Below the pieces are notes generated by a model. It saw only the letters and a list, made by a program, of their open reading frames with translations. It had not been told where the DNA came from and made no database searches. Shown in pieces: positions 1 through 11,414 of a DNA stretch of 64,000 nucleotides. The stretch comes from Paragyromitra xinjiangensis (lineage: Eukaryota > Ascomycota > Pezizomycetes > Pezizales > Discinaceae): contig JBCAMK010000019.1 of assembly GCA_038503065.1 (NCBI GenBank), positions 186,001-250,000 on the forward strand, read 5' to 3'. Numbering within the stretch: the stretch's first letter is position 1; each line of letters opens with the position of its first letter. The translations under genes and the position numbers were made by a program.

Positions 1-3000
1 CCAAGATCTCCAAGATACGTACACGTGGAGTCTTGTTTAATGTGCCTTCAGCTACCTAACCTAACACGTTAGAAAAGCAGGCATGTACATCAACCCCTGC
101 TTTCTGCAGTAAGATCCAACTCGAGAAATGTGTAGCTCGGGCAGGATACTGATGGTGGAGATTGGTTGGTAGTTAGGCAATTACCATTCAAACAAGGGGT
201 GAAAACAACGCGGAGATCGACGATTCTCGACGTCGACAATAATAATCCAGACTTCTGCCTTGCATCGCCAACACTGGTCCGCGGACCCATAAAAGTGCGC
301 AGTAAGCTGGCAGACAGGCAGGCAACTAATTATGGGTGCGCAGTAGGCGCACAGCTGTAGATCAATTGGACCATGCTATCCCAGGGTTATTCGTACACAA
401 ACACTGAAGACAATTGCAACTCGGCACCTCCACACCTCAGATCCTAGAAGAACAGACTACATGACATTACTGCACAACAGATGTACCATGAGCAATCTCC
501 TATCTCATTCCACGCCCCAAAACCTCAACGAATTACATCAATTACTTTTGAAAAAAAGAATATGCGTTTCAGCACTGACCTTCTGCTGAGAAAGCCACGA
601 TCGTAGCACAGCGCTGGCGACATAATATCAGGGCGGACGAAAATCAGTCGAGTAGTTAAAGGAAGTGCGTAGTGGGTTTAGAGGTCTGCATCCCCCCAGA
701 CCATAGTACGTAGAGTCATTTCTAACCAGGAGCAGAGCAGGTGGGCAAAAACCGAATATCAATGATCATGAGCTGTACCAGATAACAGGCGTACCTGCAG
801 TGCCGCTTACTGGGCCACGCACCCCTCAATGGGACCCTAGCTTCTGGTAATAAGACGGGTAAAATTAGCCCACATCCCAGGGAACGAAGGGCATTTCTGC
901 AGATCCAGCCTAGTCCCGAAGGCTTGGGTGCCCAACCAGCACACCCACATCTCACCCACTATCTCGTAGCTCCAGTTCCAACGAAATTCTTGCCGTCAGT
1001 CTTGTGCGGGGCCTGCATACATATTGCTCCATCCAGGGATAAGACGGCTCGCCTACCGTGGTCAGAGAAAATTGACTACGTATTCAATTCTAAGAGAGTG
1101 AATGCAAGGCAAAAGCACTAGCTACTGAGCCCACTCTTATCATCCCTGTAACATACAGGTCCTTGAACCGCGTGCTGGCAACCAAATTCTTTGTCCCAAT
1201 TGCTGAAGACAGAAAAAGGAAACAGGAAACTTTCCGTTGCTGGCCCGCCCAGCTATGCGGCGTAACGATTCGTCAATCCCACTCCCGGGTTTTAATTTTC
1301 TGCCTATCACAACCTGGCCTGAAGCTAGTACTAACGTTTAGTTTGAGCCTATGAGGTATTCCCTAGATCCCTCGTGGAAAAAAATAGAACACAAACCGTG
1401 TGATTCGTTTTAGGCAAGATTGAGTTATTACGTCCAAGACGTTTCGAGCATCAACCTGTAGATGGCAGCAAGATTTTCCATCCCGACTGTCAGAACATGC
1501 GCATGTAGCCACGATTCTCCAACATATGCATGCAGGTAACCATTTCAGGGACTGGGTGGGCCCGTTTCTTTTTCTTCTTTTTTTCTTTCGGAAGGGGCGG
1601 TAACCCAGATCCGAGCAGGTCTAAACATATGCCATGTGCATGTGCATGCGTCACGTACGCACATGAAAAGAGCGTAAAAAGGGACCAAGACTTGACCTTG
1701 CATCCAGTCCCTCAGTTGAAACAGACAACTGGCCAGGTCACTCACTCATACTCTTCGGTGCGCCAGCTCATGCCCCCAACTTTCAAACGCCCCTTACTCG
1801 TCGTAGGAAGATCCACGCTATCTGCCTTTTTTTCTTCCTTTTTCTTTGGCGGCCGATCCCTCGAGACCCAAGGCCAATTATTTTGATCCCAAAACGGCTG
1901 CCGTCGATGCACATGCATGTGCTGTTGAGATCTGGGAGTTTTCGCCAATCATGAGCTAGCCCGATTCAAATCTAACGACAATTAACTTCCAACACATCAC
2001 TTTACAACAGCATCAGTAACAACACCGGCGTCACTCATGAAACATTTTTCACGAGTAATATAGGATGACGGAGAATCTTAGGATGAAATTGGTGAGTTGG
2101 AGTACTCCTAGCTACAGGTTCTCAGAAAATTCCCACCGCCTCCTGAGTTATGCACCTATAGTGCTAGTGGGATCCGGAAATAGTCATGACTAGATCACAA
2201 TGATTAACACAATGATTATGGCATCAAAAAAAAGACAGGAGCGATCATGATGAGAACCAAAAAATAGCCAACAATGAAAGTGAAACAAAAATGATTCAAG
2301 CTGTGAAGGGAAATAAAAACTGATATCGAATTCTGAGTCAATCTTCTTAACCGAAAGGCCATCTCTGAGATTCAACGGGCACAAAACACAAGGACAATTA
2401 GTAAACCAGCTACAGACTACACTCATGGCATGTCCAAATACCTATAAAATTTAACTTGATTAATAGATTACTTAACTATCCCATGCTATATATTTGTGCG
2501 TGATCAAGTCTCCTGTCTTTGGAAAGACTTTCTTCGCTGTCCCCTTCTCTCCTCCGTCACTTCTCACTTCTACGCATAAGATATCACTCGAGGTTCATCA
2601 CTGCATGCCAGCAACACCATTTATCTAAGACCCGAATCCTCTACAGTATTCTTGCAAGGGTCTCACGATAGAGCTACCAGCGCAAGGAACACCAAATGAC
2701 TTGCCCACAGCTTACGAGAGAAACAAGGACCACAAGAGAAGTAAAACACAGAGAAGAGCGTACTAGATTGGATATTTTTTCTTGACCATCTCAGGTAATT
2801 GCAATTGCAATTCGAATACTATTCCTCATGTTTTGGCTCTCTAAGTCACTGTGCGCCGCTAGTAAGCCCTACCCAATCCTAACACGGTCTAGCCGACTCC
2901 GCGACGTCGTTCGCTTATCGAAAATCTCAATCCCTCAATTAGCGGCAACTCTCGTATCACCAAGGAACGAGTGTATTCTACGCCACATTACATCCTTGCG

Positions 3001-6000
3001 AGTTTGGGCTCAGGGATGACGTTGACCCTGAAATCGAGAGACTCTGGGAGCTTAGAGACAACCCAACTTCCTCTCCACGACCAGCCCCGTCTCCTGGATC
3101 TTCCATCTGCCCATCTTACAATTTAGCTTTTTGAGTTAGCTTTTTGAGTTTGCATTCTTATGGTACGAGCCAACATCCTATTGAAATAACATGATCCCCC
3201 CCCTCATGCCTTTTCTAGAGCTCGTAGCTTTGTTTTGCGGTATGATGCCATATTCCGGCTGCAGCGTCCACTCGACAGCTATGGAATAGTTTATAGGCCA
3301 AAAACCACCAACTGCAAAAGAGAGAAATACAGAAGCCAGCAACCTCCTAATTAGTTTCCATTCTTCCGACTAGTATCCGTCGCAGGATAAATCCCAAGTT
3401 TATCCCCAATAATTTCAAATAAGCACGAGAAAGCTTCTCCTAACGTTTTAATCGATTCGTTTGTTCGTTCATTAAGTACATTTAGCCACCTAGGTTATGG
3501 TATCTAACAAAGATGAAACCTACCCGAACCTAAACACGATGGTAAATACCGACAAGCACAAAACAGAGCACATTATCGGATCACCCATTCCCTTCTGCAC
3601 AGGAACTAACGCAATCCAGACCCTAAACTAGAATCCAACCTTGACCTTGGAAACTAACACATACCTAAACGGCTGAAGTCTATCTAAAATCATGCGTTTT
3701 CAACCCTTTTTAAAAAAAGGCACTGCCACTAATACGGTTTTCTACCCTAGCTACTAGTAAAACCTTAGACTAATTACTCGATGTCGTGCGTAGCCTCAAG
3801 CAGCGCTGAAACTATCGCAGGAGAGCATACCAGACGATACAACGGCTACCTAACATCTATTCACCAAAACGGCCCTATAAAGTAACACGTCATTAATCAA
3901 ATTTGCTACAAGACTACTTTATCATCGTAGCCACTTCTCCGGGACCGGATAATCACGCCCTATGAATGGGCGTGAGATGTTTCTCTTAGCAATGGTAACG
4001 AATACACCCCCTTTCGTTCCCGACATCAAAAATAGGACCGATTATATCTCGTCACTGCTATATAATTCGGACTTCACCCTAATACGCTTCACCATAACTA
4101 AAGCTACTGTATTAACTATACATAGCGGACTATCAGGTACGGCATTGGAGTTGCCTCCTCAGATAAGGTAGCCCCAAATCCCCACTTTTCTTGCCGATTT
4201 AGTTAAGGAGGGGGTTTTTGAACGTCTTGTATGACTGTCCGCTGCACACAGGTGATACGGTAGCTGGGAATAAGTCTTTACACAGGTATTTCCCATACCG
4301 GATAAACTAGTCAGATACGACCCGGCGCTAGCAGGTGGCTTATGCGTAGAAAACACCTGAGCCAGCCGGATGCAGGATAGCTCCTGTCTTCCCCGCCACA
4401 TTCACCACCATATCAGGTTTAGTTTTAGGATAGCGTAGGTCGTATCTGACCAGTTTATAAGGTAGTGCGTATCACTCTGTATTCCGCCCTACCCTATCAC
4501 GACATTTGCCCAGAGCGATGATACTCGGGACAGGCACAAAGAACCAGAAAACGCTTCCCCCGTAGAATTCCCAACCCGCATTAATCCAGTCACATCCACC
4601 TGCGTCTTCGAGTTCTTCATACCTACCCTGAGTAACTGTAGTCTCGCCAGCTTATTCGTATTGCTCCCTATCTTTATCTCGTAGCTCGCACCTAGGTACA
4701 TGAGAATTTCTGTTAAAGCAAATAAATAAAATATTAGTCGGATCACAGAACATCACTCGAACTTCGAAGTCAACCAAGGAAAATATCATATTATTGAATG
4801 TATTTATCCCGCGCTCCAAACACTAGTTAACCACAGAATTTTCTTAAAATTTAATATAGTATAGGGTAATAAGCAATCTGACTTCTGGCTTACGTCCGCA
4901 GAAGAAAATACCAGAAAGCGCTTCAAATCTTCGAAGCCCATGTTGAATGTAGCAAATTTCCCGGGAAGTACAGCATCTTGGGAGTGGCTCGCCCATCTAG
5001 TGCACATAGGTCCAGATATTTTATTATTTATCCATCGCCACCAAACAACTTTGAAATATCCGAGTGATATCCTATGAAGATGAATTATGATACGAGTACC
5101 AGTCGTAGGAAATAAAGTGATGCACATTTAAATTTCAAAAACAATGCCGGTTCTCAATTATTACATGCCTACTAGCATTTTATGCGATAGAATTTTCAAG
5201 GTTAATTAACCCATACAGAAGCTTAGAATAAGGTCTATCATTATCTATTTGATGAGTACTTCTTCATCGAGAGCCCCCACCCCATGTCACACCTTACCTA
5301 ATAGATCTTTTTTAGAAAACAGCATCATACTGTAGATCAATAAGTTATTTCTATCATCAAAGTCCGCTTCGTTTTGGTACAAAATATAGGTGGTACCGGT
5401 ATTCCACAAATCTCGAATACAATTTTAAATACCTTGTCCAAACCAGTTTCTAAACTTTAACAAAAAACCAGGAACAAGACCATCAAACAATTAATTACAT
5501 ATAATACACACTAGCCCATTCCTTCCAACCACCTTCAATAAACCCCAAAATCAAACCCAATATTCGAATTTTAGCAATGAATAAGACATATGAGCTTCTC
5601 CTCAAGGTACAACGTTTAACCTAACAACGCATTAAGTTTATTTAGTAATAGTAAAACACAAACCTAGGCTAAAAAACAAGATTTTCCTTGCCGATAGTCA
5701 CGATAAGTGCTTCTACTATCACCCACTAGGTATCGCGCTAGTTAGGCTGAAATCTACTGCTCCCATCCGCGAAGCAGTTCGTTGACTATTCGGTGAGCCA
5801 GGCTTATTGGGGCCCTAAATTCTCACTTTGTAATGTAGTTTCCTTCCCGCGCGCCTTAGATTAGTAACCATGTATAGCGGTGAAGCGGCGGGAAACATTA
5901 TGTTGAGGCCTCGAATTGCAAAGCGAGTGCCTTATCACGAAAAGCCGTAACAAGCTCTCAGCCAACCACAGAAGAACTCGTGCGATAGTCATTTAAAGGA

Positions 6001-7881
6001 CCCCGCCCTCCTTTCTATTGCGTGACATTCCCACGGGAAACCCCGTTACAGCCTCGCACGCCAAGACGCGGCCTCAATCCAGCTGGCGGCCATCCGCACA
6101 CGAATCAGTTCTGAATCATAGCGAAAGCTTGATTCCGAGGAGGCCTAAAATAGATTCGGGCTGTGAAATAGGGTTCTTACGGATCTGCTTAATCACGTGT
6201 CGGCCATCTAAATCGTCAACGTGAGGCACCAAGACGGGTTTCGATATGCGAAAGGGAGAGCAAGAAAAAATTTGATGCGTGTTTGGAGGCCTACCAGATA
6301 CTCAACACATCATGTGCTGTTCTCAAAGGAGTATGGAATTCCCGATTGCAGGGTATTGTAAAGTAGGTACACGTATTTTAGCAAATAATGAGTAAGTGGG
6401 TACATCGGCTGTTATCGAAGAAGCCTATCTAGATCGCCCGTTTGGAGCAGGACAAGAATTGGCAACGAGGTTGCTCCATGGGTTAGATCCCAAACCTCTC
6501 GTTCTGGCCGAGGTAGAAATTTTTACTCTCTAGGGTGATCCGCATTGTTGTGTGCTATCGTGGGCATTCAAGTAATTTGCACGGCGGGGTATTCCAGGCC
6601 TGCTTCTTGCCGAAACGTAAATGAAGCTAGGCTTGGAGGTGGGTCTCTGGATTAATTAGGTAGACATCGTGATTCACCTCCAAGATTTGCGATAGCGGAA
6701 AAAACTCACTGCGGCCAACCGCTAACCGTGATGTTTGTACTGCCCCGGAAAAATCGCTAAAGCCGGACAAAGAAATCCACACCCAGCACAGTGGATTGAC
6801 AAGGTCTCAGAGTTCCACAAAAGGCCAGAGGAAATTCGAAATGATGACTTGGCGCGATTCCTACCCTGCCTCGATGCACTGCCACGGTTTTAGGAGCCGC
6901 AACTGCTGGCCAAACCTGCTGTCGGACGGGGTATGCTTGCTGTCATGAGAACATGCGCCAATGTTGAGCTTGGGCTTCTGCAATCGCAGCATTAGCGTAG
7001 TGGCTGAGTGAAAGACGAGGTGCGGCTCTGGGCAGGGAATGCTTAAGCTTTCTCGTTTAGGACAGGCAATTAGTGGTTGATCTTCGTGAACCCGTTCATG
7101 GGCCTGTCTTGCTAGAACATATTAGGCAGGCAGTTGGCTCGATTGTGCTTTACTGCTCTCCTGATAATTACAATTAAACCCACGATCGGTGCAAATACAT
7201 ATCCGTATTTCAATAATTTAGCCATCTTTCTTTGTGCTTGAAAGCGACATAAAGGCCAGGCAGCAGGTCTACTTAGAATGGCACGCAGTGTGGGTGGTAC
7301 ACAGCGGTGCCAAGTGTTCCACACACACAACATAGACCCACTTGGTGTGGTGATTGCTTGATAGGAGCCCCTCTGTGTCTCTGGAAGCACATCAGTTTGT
7401 GCTCTGTGTGACAATCTGCAGCCTTCTTATGCTTGGGCCGTATTTGTAAATCGCTTGCTCAGCCCTCACATCCAAGTGCGGAACGAAAAATCATAGGCAC
7501 ATTTCTCGCTTCCCTCCCTGACCTCTTGGCGTATTTGAACTTAGTTTGTCCCACCTCGCGAACGAGGTTTTATAGCTGCGTCAGCTATGACTTAGGGTCG
7601 TACGAATCTGGCCCCTCACCCTGGCAGGGGTACTCGCTTCGTCCCCCAAACGCCCATTTCCTGCCAAGCAAGCAACCACCTGGGCTTGTCCTCCTATTTT
7701 AGTGTATAAAAAGCTGTGTGCCTGCCCATTATCTCCCTTTCACGATTCTGTGTTATTTTCGGCGGTCGATAGGTTCTTCAACAGTCACCAAACACGCCGA
7801 CCCTTGGAAGATTCGACAATTATTAAAAGGATAGGATAAAGGAAAAAAAAGGGAAAACCAAGTGCACTCAAATCCAACAAG
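1..7881. other. Long gene-poor left arm
   Basis: I find no supportable protein gene here. Open frames are short (at most about 107 codons), overlap on both strands and resemble no family I recognise. The part from about 3.4 to 5.6 kb is visibly AT-rich, as expected of decayed repeat DNA. The part from 1.5 to 1.95 kb has alternating CATGTGCATG-type purine-pyrimidine stretches and a perfect 14-bp palindrome at 1909-1922. The last few hundred bases lead into the MARVEL gene and include a TATA-like site. Confidence 0.6.
7705..7712 (+). promoter_or_regulatory. TATA-like box upstream of MARVEL gene
   Basis: TATAAAAA lies about 170 bp before the ATG at 7882. The spacing allows a 5' UTR of roughly 130-140 nt. 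It is the only good TATA-like sequence in that interval. Assignment is by motif and position only. Confidence 0.45.
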
Positions 7882-8792
7882 ATGGTTAGAGATACTCGCT
7901 GGCCTCTCTGGCCTGTGATCGTTCTTCGTTCTATCGAACTGTTTTTTGCTATCATTGTTCTTGGGTGCTCAGCCTATATCGTTTCCGTATATGCATATTG
8001 GTAACCAACACTACCCTTTTTTATTCCAGAATTATAACTAACAATCTTATCCTTAGGTATGCGGCATTAGCGCTTGTCTCCGCCCTCTTCACGATTATTT
8101 ACTTCGGGATCACCCTCTTCCTGTTGTTCTCCAACCTACTGTTACCACTGGCAATCGTAATCGTAGATGCCTTCCTGCTGGTATTCTGGCTTATCTCTCT
8201 GGCCGGGTTTGGAGCTAGCGGATTCTTGTCTTGGACTGATTGTCGGGTTTATACCTATGATTACCTTGGATACTCTACTGGCGATGGAACCTGGATCCCG
8301 TGTGAGGTTGCGAAGGCCACCTTCGGAATCTCCTTCATCATTTTGTAAGCGCATCTTTGCTATCCCACATTCCCAACTGAATATATCTTTTCCGAAACAG
8401 AAAACTAACATACAACTAGCCTCCTCTTCATCGGATCGCTAGTCCTCTCCGCCATAATCCTCCACAAGAATCGCAAGGACCTCCGCGGTGCCAAGCACAA
8501 CTCCGGTTTAACTCCTGACGGCGAACTCCAGACCATGGACGCAGCCGGCCAAGTACCCGTCGAACAAGGAGAATACACTGGTGAGCAGAAGCAAGAATAC
8601 CAGCAGCCTCAACAACCCCAATACCAGCAATACCCACAGCCTGGTGCCGAATACTACCAGCAGCAGGTTGTCTCGCCTCCACAAACACCCGCTCCGTATG
8701 TGCAGGCGCAAAGCACGGGTGGGTTTTCGTCACCACCACCACCGCCGCCGGTGAATGCACAGGAGATGCCAGGGTATCATCAACACCAGTAA
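7882..8792 (+). CDS. MARVEL-domain integral membrane protein
   Basis: Three exons, 7882-8000, 8057-8344 and 8420-8792, encode 259 aa; introns are GTAACC...TTAG and GTAAGC...CTAG. The N-terminal ~160 residues contain four hydrophobic segments. The first follows MVRDTRWPLWPVIVLRSIEL; two lie around LVSALFTIIYFGITLFLLFSNLLL and the following IVIVDAFLLVFWLISLAG; the last is FIILF-type, split by intron 2. A Trp- and Cys-containing extracytoplasmic loop lies between segments three and four. This is the usual fungal MARVEL layout. The last ~90 residues are a hydrophilic Gln/Pro/Tyr-rich tail ending in a run of seven prolines and HQHQ, expected to be cytosolic. MARVEL proteins act in membrane apposition and in plasma-membrane or eisosome organisation; the specific role here is unknown. 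Confidence 0.9.
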
Positions 8793-11414
8793 AGGGGTCT
8801 TGGGGGCGGGAGAGGTTTTATTTATGGAGGTTATGTCAATGTTTGTAATAATGTTTGGGGGTGTTGAGTTATGTTGAATGTGGGGGTTACAATGTGGGTT
8901 CTATTCTTGTTTGTGTCATTGGGCTTTTATACGGCGTGGAAATCTGAGTGCGTTTGATGTTCTATGTATGACTTTTTTTGTTATTGAAGTGAGGAAATTA
9001 ACTATCGAGCAATCGCCTAACTTCCAATCCTCTATTTGAAAAACAACTAAGCGATGAGGTAAGACTTTTGTGCCGATCAGCACAACATCTCGTACTAAAC
9101 CAGACTCTGATATACAGTTCCTAGTTCCTAGATTTTGAAGATCTCGCAGACTTCAGATCATGCAATCGGAAATCCCCCCTTCGTTTTCTGCACAGAAGAA
9201 CCCACTTCTAACTCTTGGAGAGGCTAACCAACTGTGAGTCACTCTTGAAACAACATCCACGATAATTGCGAGCGGGTACCCGCGCATGTGTGACATAGCA
9301 GATACTATTGGCGGGCATAAAGCCAAGCATTCGTAATCGCCCATGCAGGTAACCACTTCAGGGTTCTTGGAAATCGGAAATCGGCAGGGCCGTACGGTAT
9401 ATCCCGGGGATCATGTGATGTCTTAGAAGTATTGTGCCTTGTGTCGCTTCGCTTGGTCTGTAGAGTAGATGATGGACGAAAGTTCGATTTACTGGAGATT
9501 TGAACTGTATTTTGGGGTTGTGCCTTACCAGACCGCGGGTGGACTGGGCCAATTGGGCGAAATGGTGGGTAATTTTGCGCGTAACTAATGTAAACTATGT
9601 ATGTCTTTGCTTAGAACTTAAGATCACACTAACTCAGTTGGGGTGTTGGGTACTGGGTTTGTGGGAGGCTTGCGCCGTGATCTGGGGTGCGAGTCCGACT
9701 TTTATTTAGTGTTGACCTATTTTTTTAATTTTTTTTATAACGAGTTTAATTATAGTGGGGAACCACTACTCTAACGGGATGGACCCTTATGGGTATTCAT
9801 CACACGGTTAGCCAAGTTACGATGGTAACAACGCCAAATAACGAGTGATATATGATGATGGTAATACTATGTGACGTGGGCAAACCTTAGTAACGGCAAA
9901 AACTGTAACTCAGTTTGGTGCAAATACCTCTCATACAACCGAACTCGAGTTTGTGATCTCTTATCGAAAGTAGGTTTCACTCTGCGTTTGGTATCCAGTG
10001 GGGGGTTCAAGATTTACGCCGTTCTCAATGATTCCGGATCTTCAAACAGCACCAAATTCAGTTGAAACCTCATGCAGTGATGTCTGCGGTGTTGGTTGCT
10101 ACCGTTTACCCATGCCACAGGCAATTATTTGGCAAGTAACTAAAACCGATCACCGAGAGTACTCTAGACTGTTGGGAAGCGAGAAATTTAAATAGATACC
10201 TACAAGATTCTGCACGAAACATGAAACACTTAATGCGTAACAAATATGTTGTGTATGTGTGCCTTATTCGTCACTTTGGTAAGTTCTTTTTTGGGGCTGA
10301 GTGCGGGGTACTTTACTTAGCCTTCTGTCCCGATATGAAACTCCATTTGCTGCGAGTCAAGCCCATTTTGCTTTTTCTCCGCCTTCTTAAGGGTGATAGA
10401 GTAGATACATACTTGACAGCGAAATGTTTCGTGCTGTGAAGCTAGTCTTGCGACCAGTGATTTTTAGAGTCGGAGAAATATAAGCCTAAGTTGGCGTTTC
10501 TTATATTAATTATAATTGTAACTCAAAACCCGGTGTCTTTGGGTCAGTAGCAGACTACAGAGGCGGGATTTTAGTCAGCAGACACGTGCCATTTTACACC
10601 AAAATAACCACTTTTCAAGTTAACAATTTACAGTAAGGGGAACCTCTAGCAGCTGTCCCTATTTCAGTAAAGGGAAAACCATGTGTGGGATCTATCCCTA
10701 TGATTTTTAGTATTTTTCTGGTCCAATATCTGCAGAGTGGTAGGCTTAGGAAGTAGGTGAGGTCTAGAAATAGGCTAAGATTACTCGATTTTGGTGAGAA
10801 TATGACAATGCAACTAACCTCACACAGTCTCCGATTTTTTCAGCACTCACCCATACAATTAAATATAAAGAAAAAATAGATATCTGGGTAAATCAGAGCA
10901 AAATCTATCACCGTATCAAGTTCTAGCAGTTATCTTTTGTTGAGTGTTGACAAAGAATGGACTCGAAATACCCCAATTTTGGTGTGAAGCGGCACATGTC
11001 TGCTGACCAAAGTCCCGCCTCTGTATGTGTTCCTTGGGATTATTGGTTTTGTTGATAAGAGTCTTACGTGTTTCTCGAGTAAGATAAGCATGGTTGGGGT
11101 TAATAGGGTGGTAACGAAATAAGATAAAGTTGTGTAGACCCGGCCCCCAATCTGGTTTGAGACTAGGCATCCAATCACTAATACTCTGATGCATTATTAG
11201 AAAACATTTTTTGTGCTGGGGCGAATTAACGTTGTTCTTACTGCACTCTGAAACCCAGTTTCAAATTTCTCACCGGGGCTGAAGGTTTCTCTTGGCCCCT
11301 CACTACATAACGTCAACACCCCCAGTGTCTGGTCATCGGGAAGGCTTAAGTGTTTGCTTCAAGTTTTGGGGATTAGTATACAAGAACCGACGAACCACGA
11401 GCTTGGTTACCGAG
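8793..11414. other. Intergenic region, no gene seen
   Basis: No ORF over 100 codons with coding character. The 3' flank of the MARVEL gene is T/G-rich. A 22-bp motif at 9342-9363 recurs once near 1.5 kb. An inverted repeat with 49-bp arms lies at 10557-10605 and 10976-11024. The remainder is AT-rich spacer upstream of the NLR gene. Confidence 0.6.
10557..11024. repeat. Inverted repeat, 49-bp arms
   Basis: The arms 10557-10605 and 10976-11024 are reverse complements at 43 of 49 positions without gaps. All six mismatches are transitions. The 370-bp interior has no coding sign. The structure could be a decayed MITE-like element or a RIP-mutated foldback; no clear target-site duplication is visible at its ends. 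Confidence 0.7.

Noticed and set aside
4159..5127. Minus-strand ORFs of 80-107 codons that could be retroelement remnants
   Set aside because: I could not see any reverse transcriptase, integrase or transposase motif in them.
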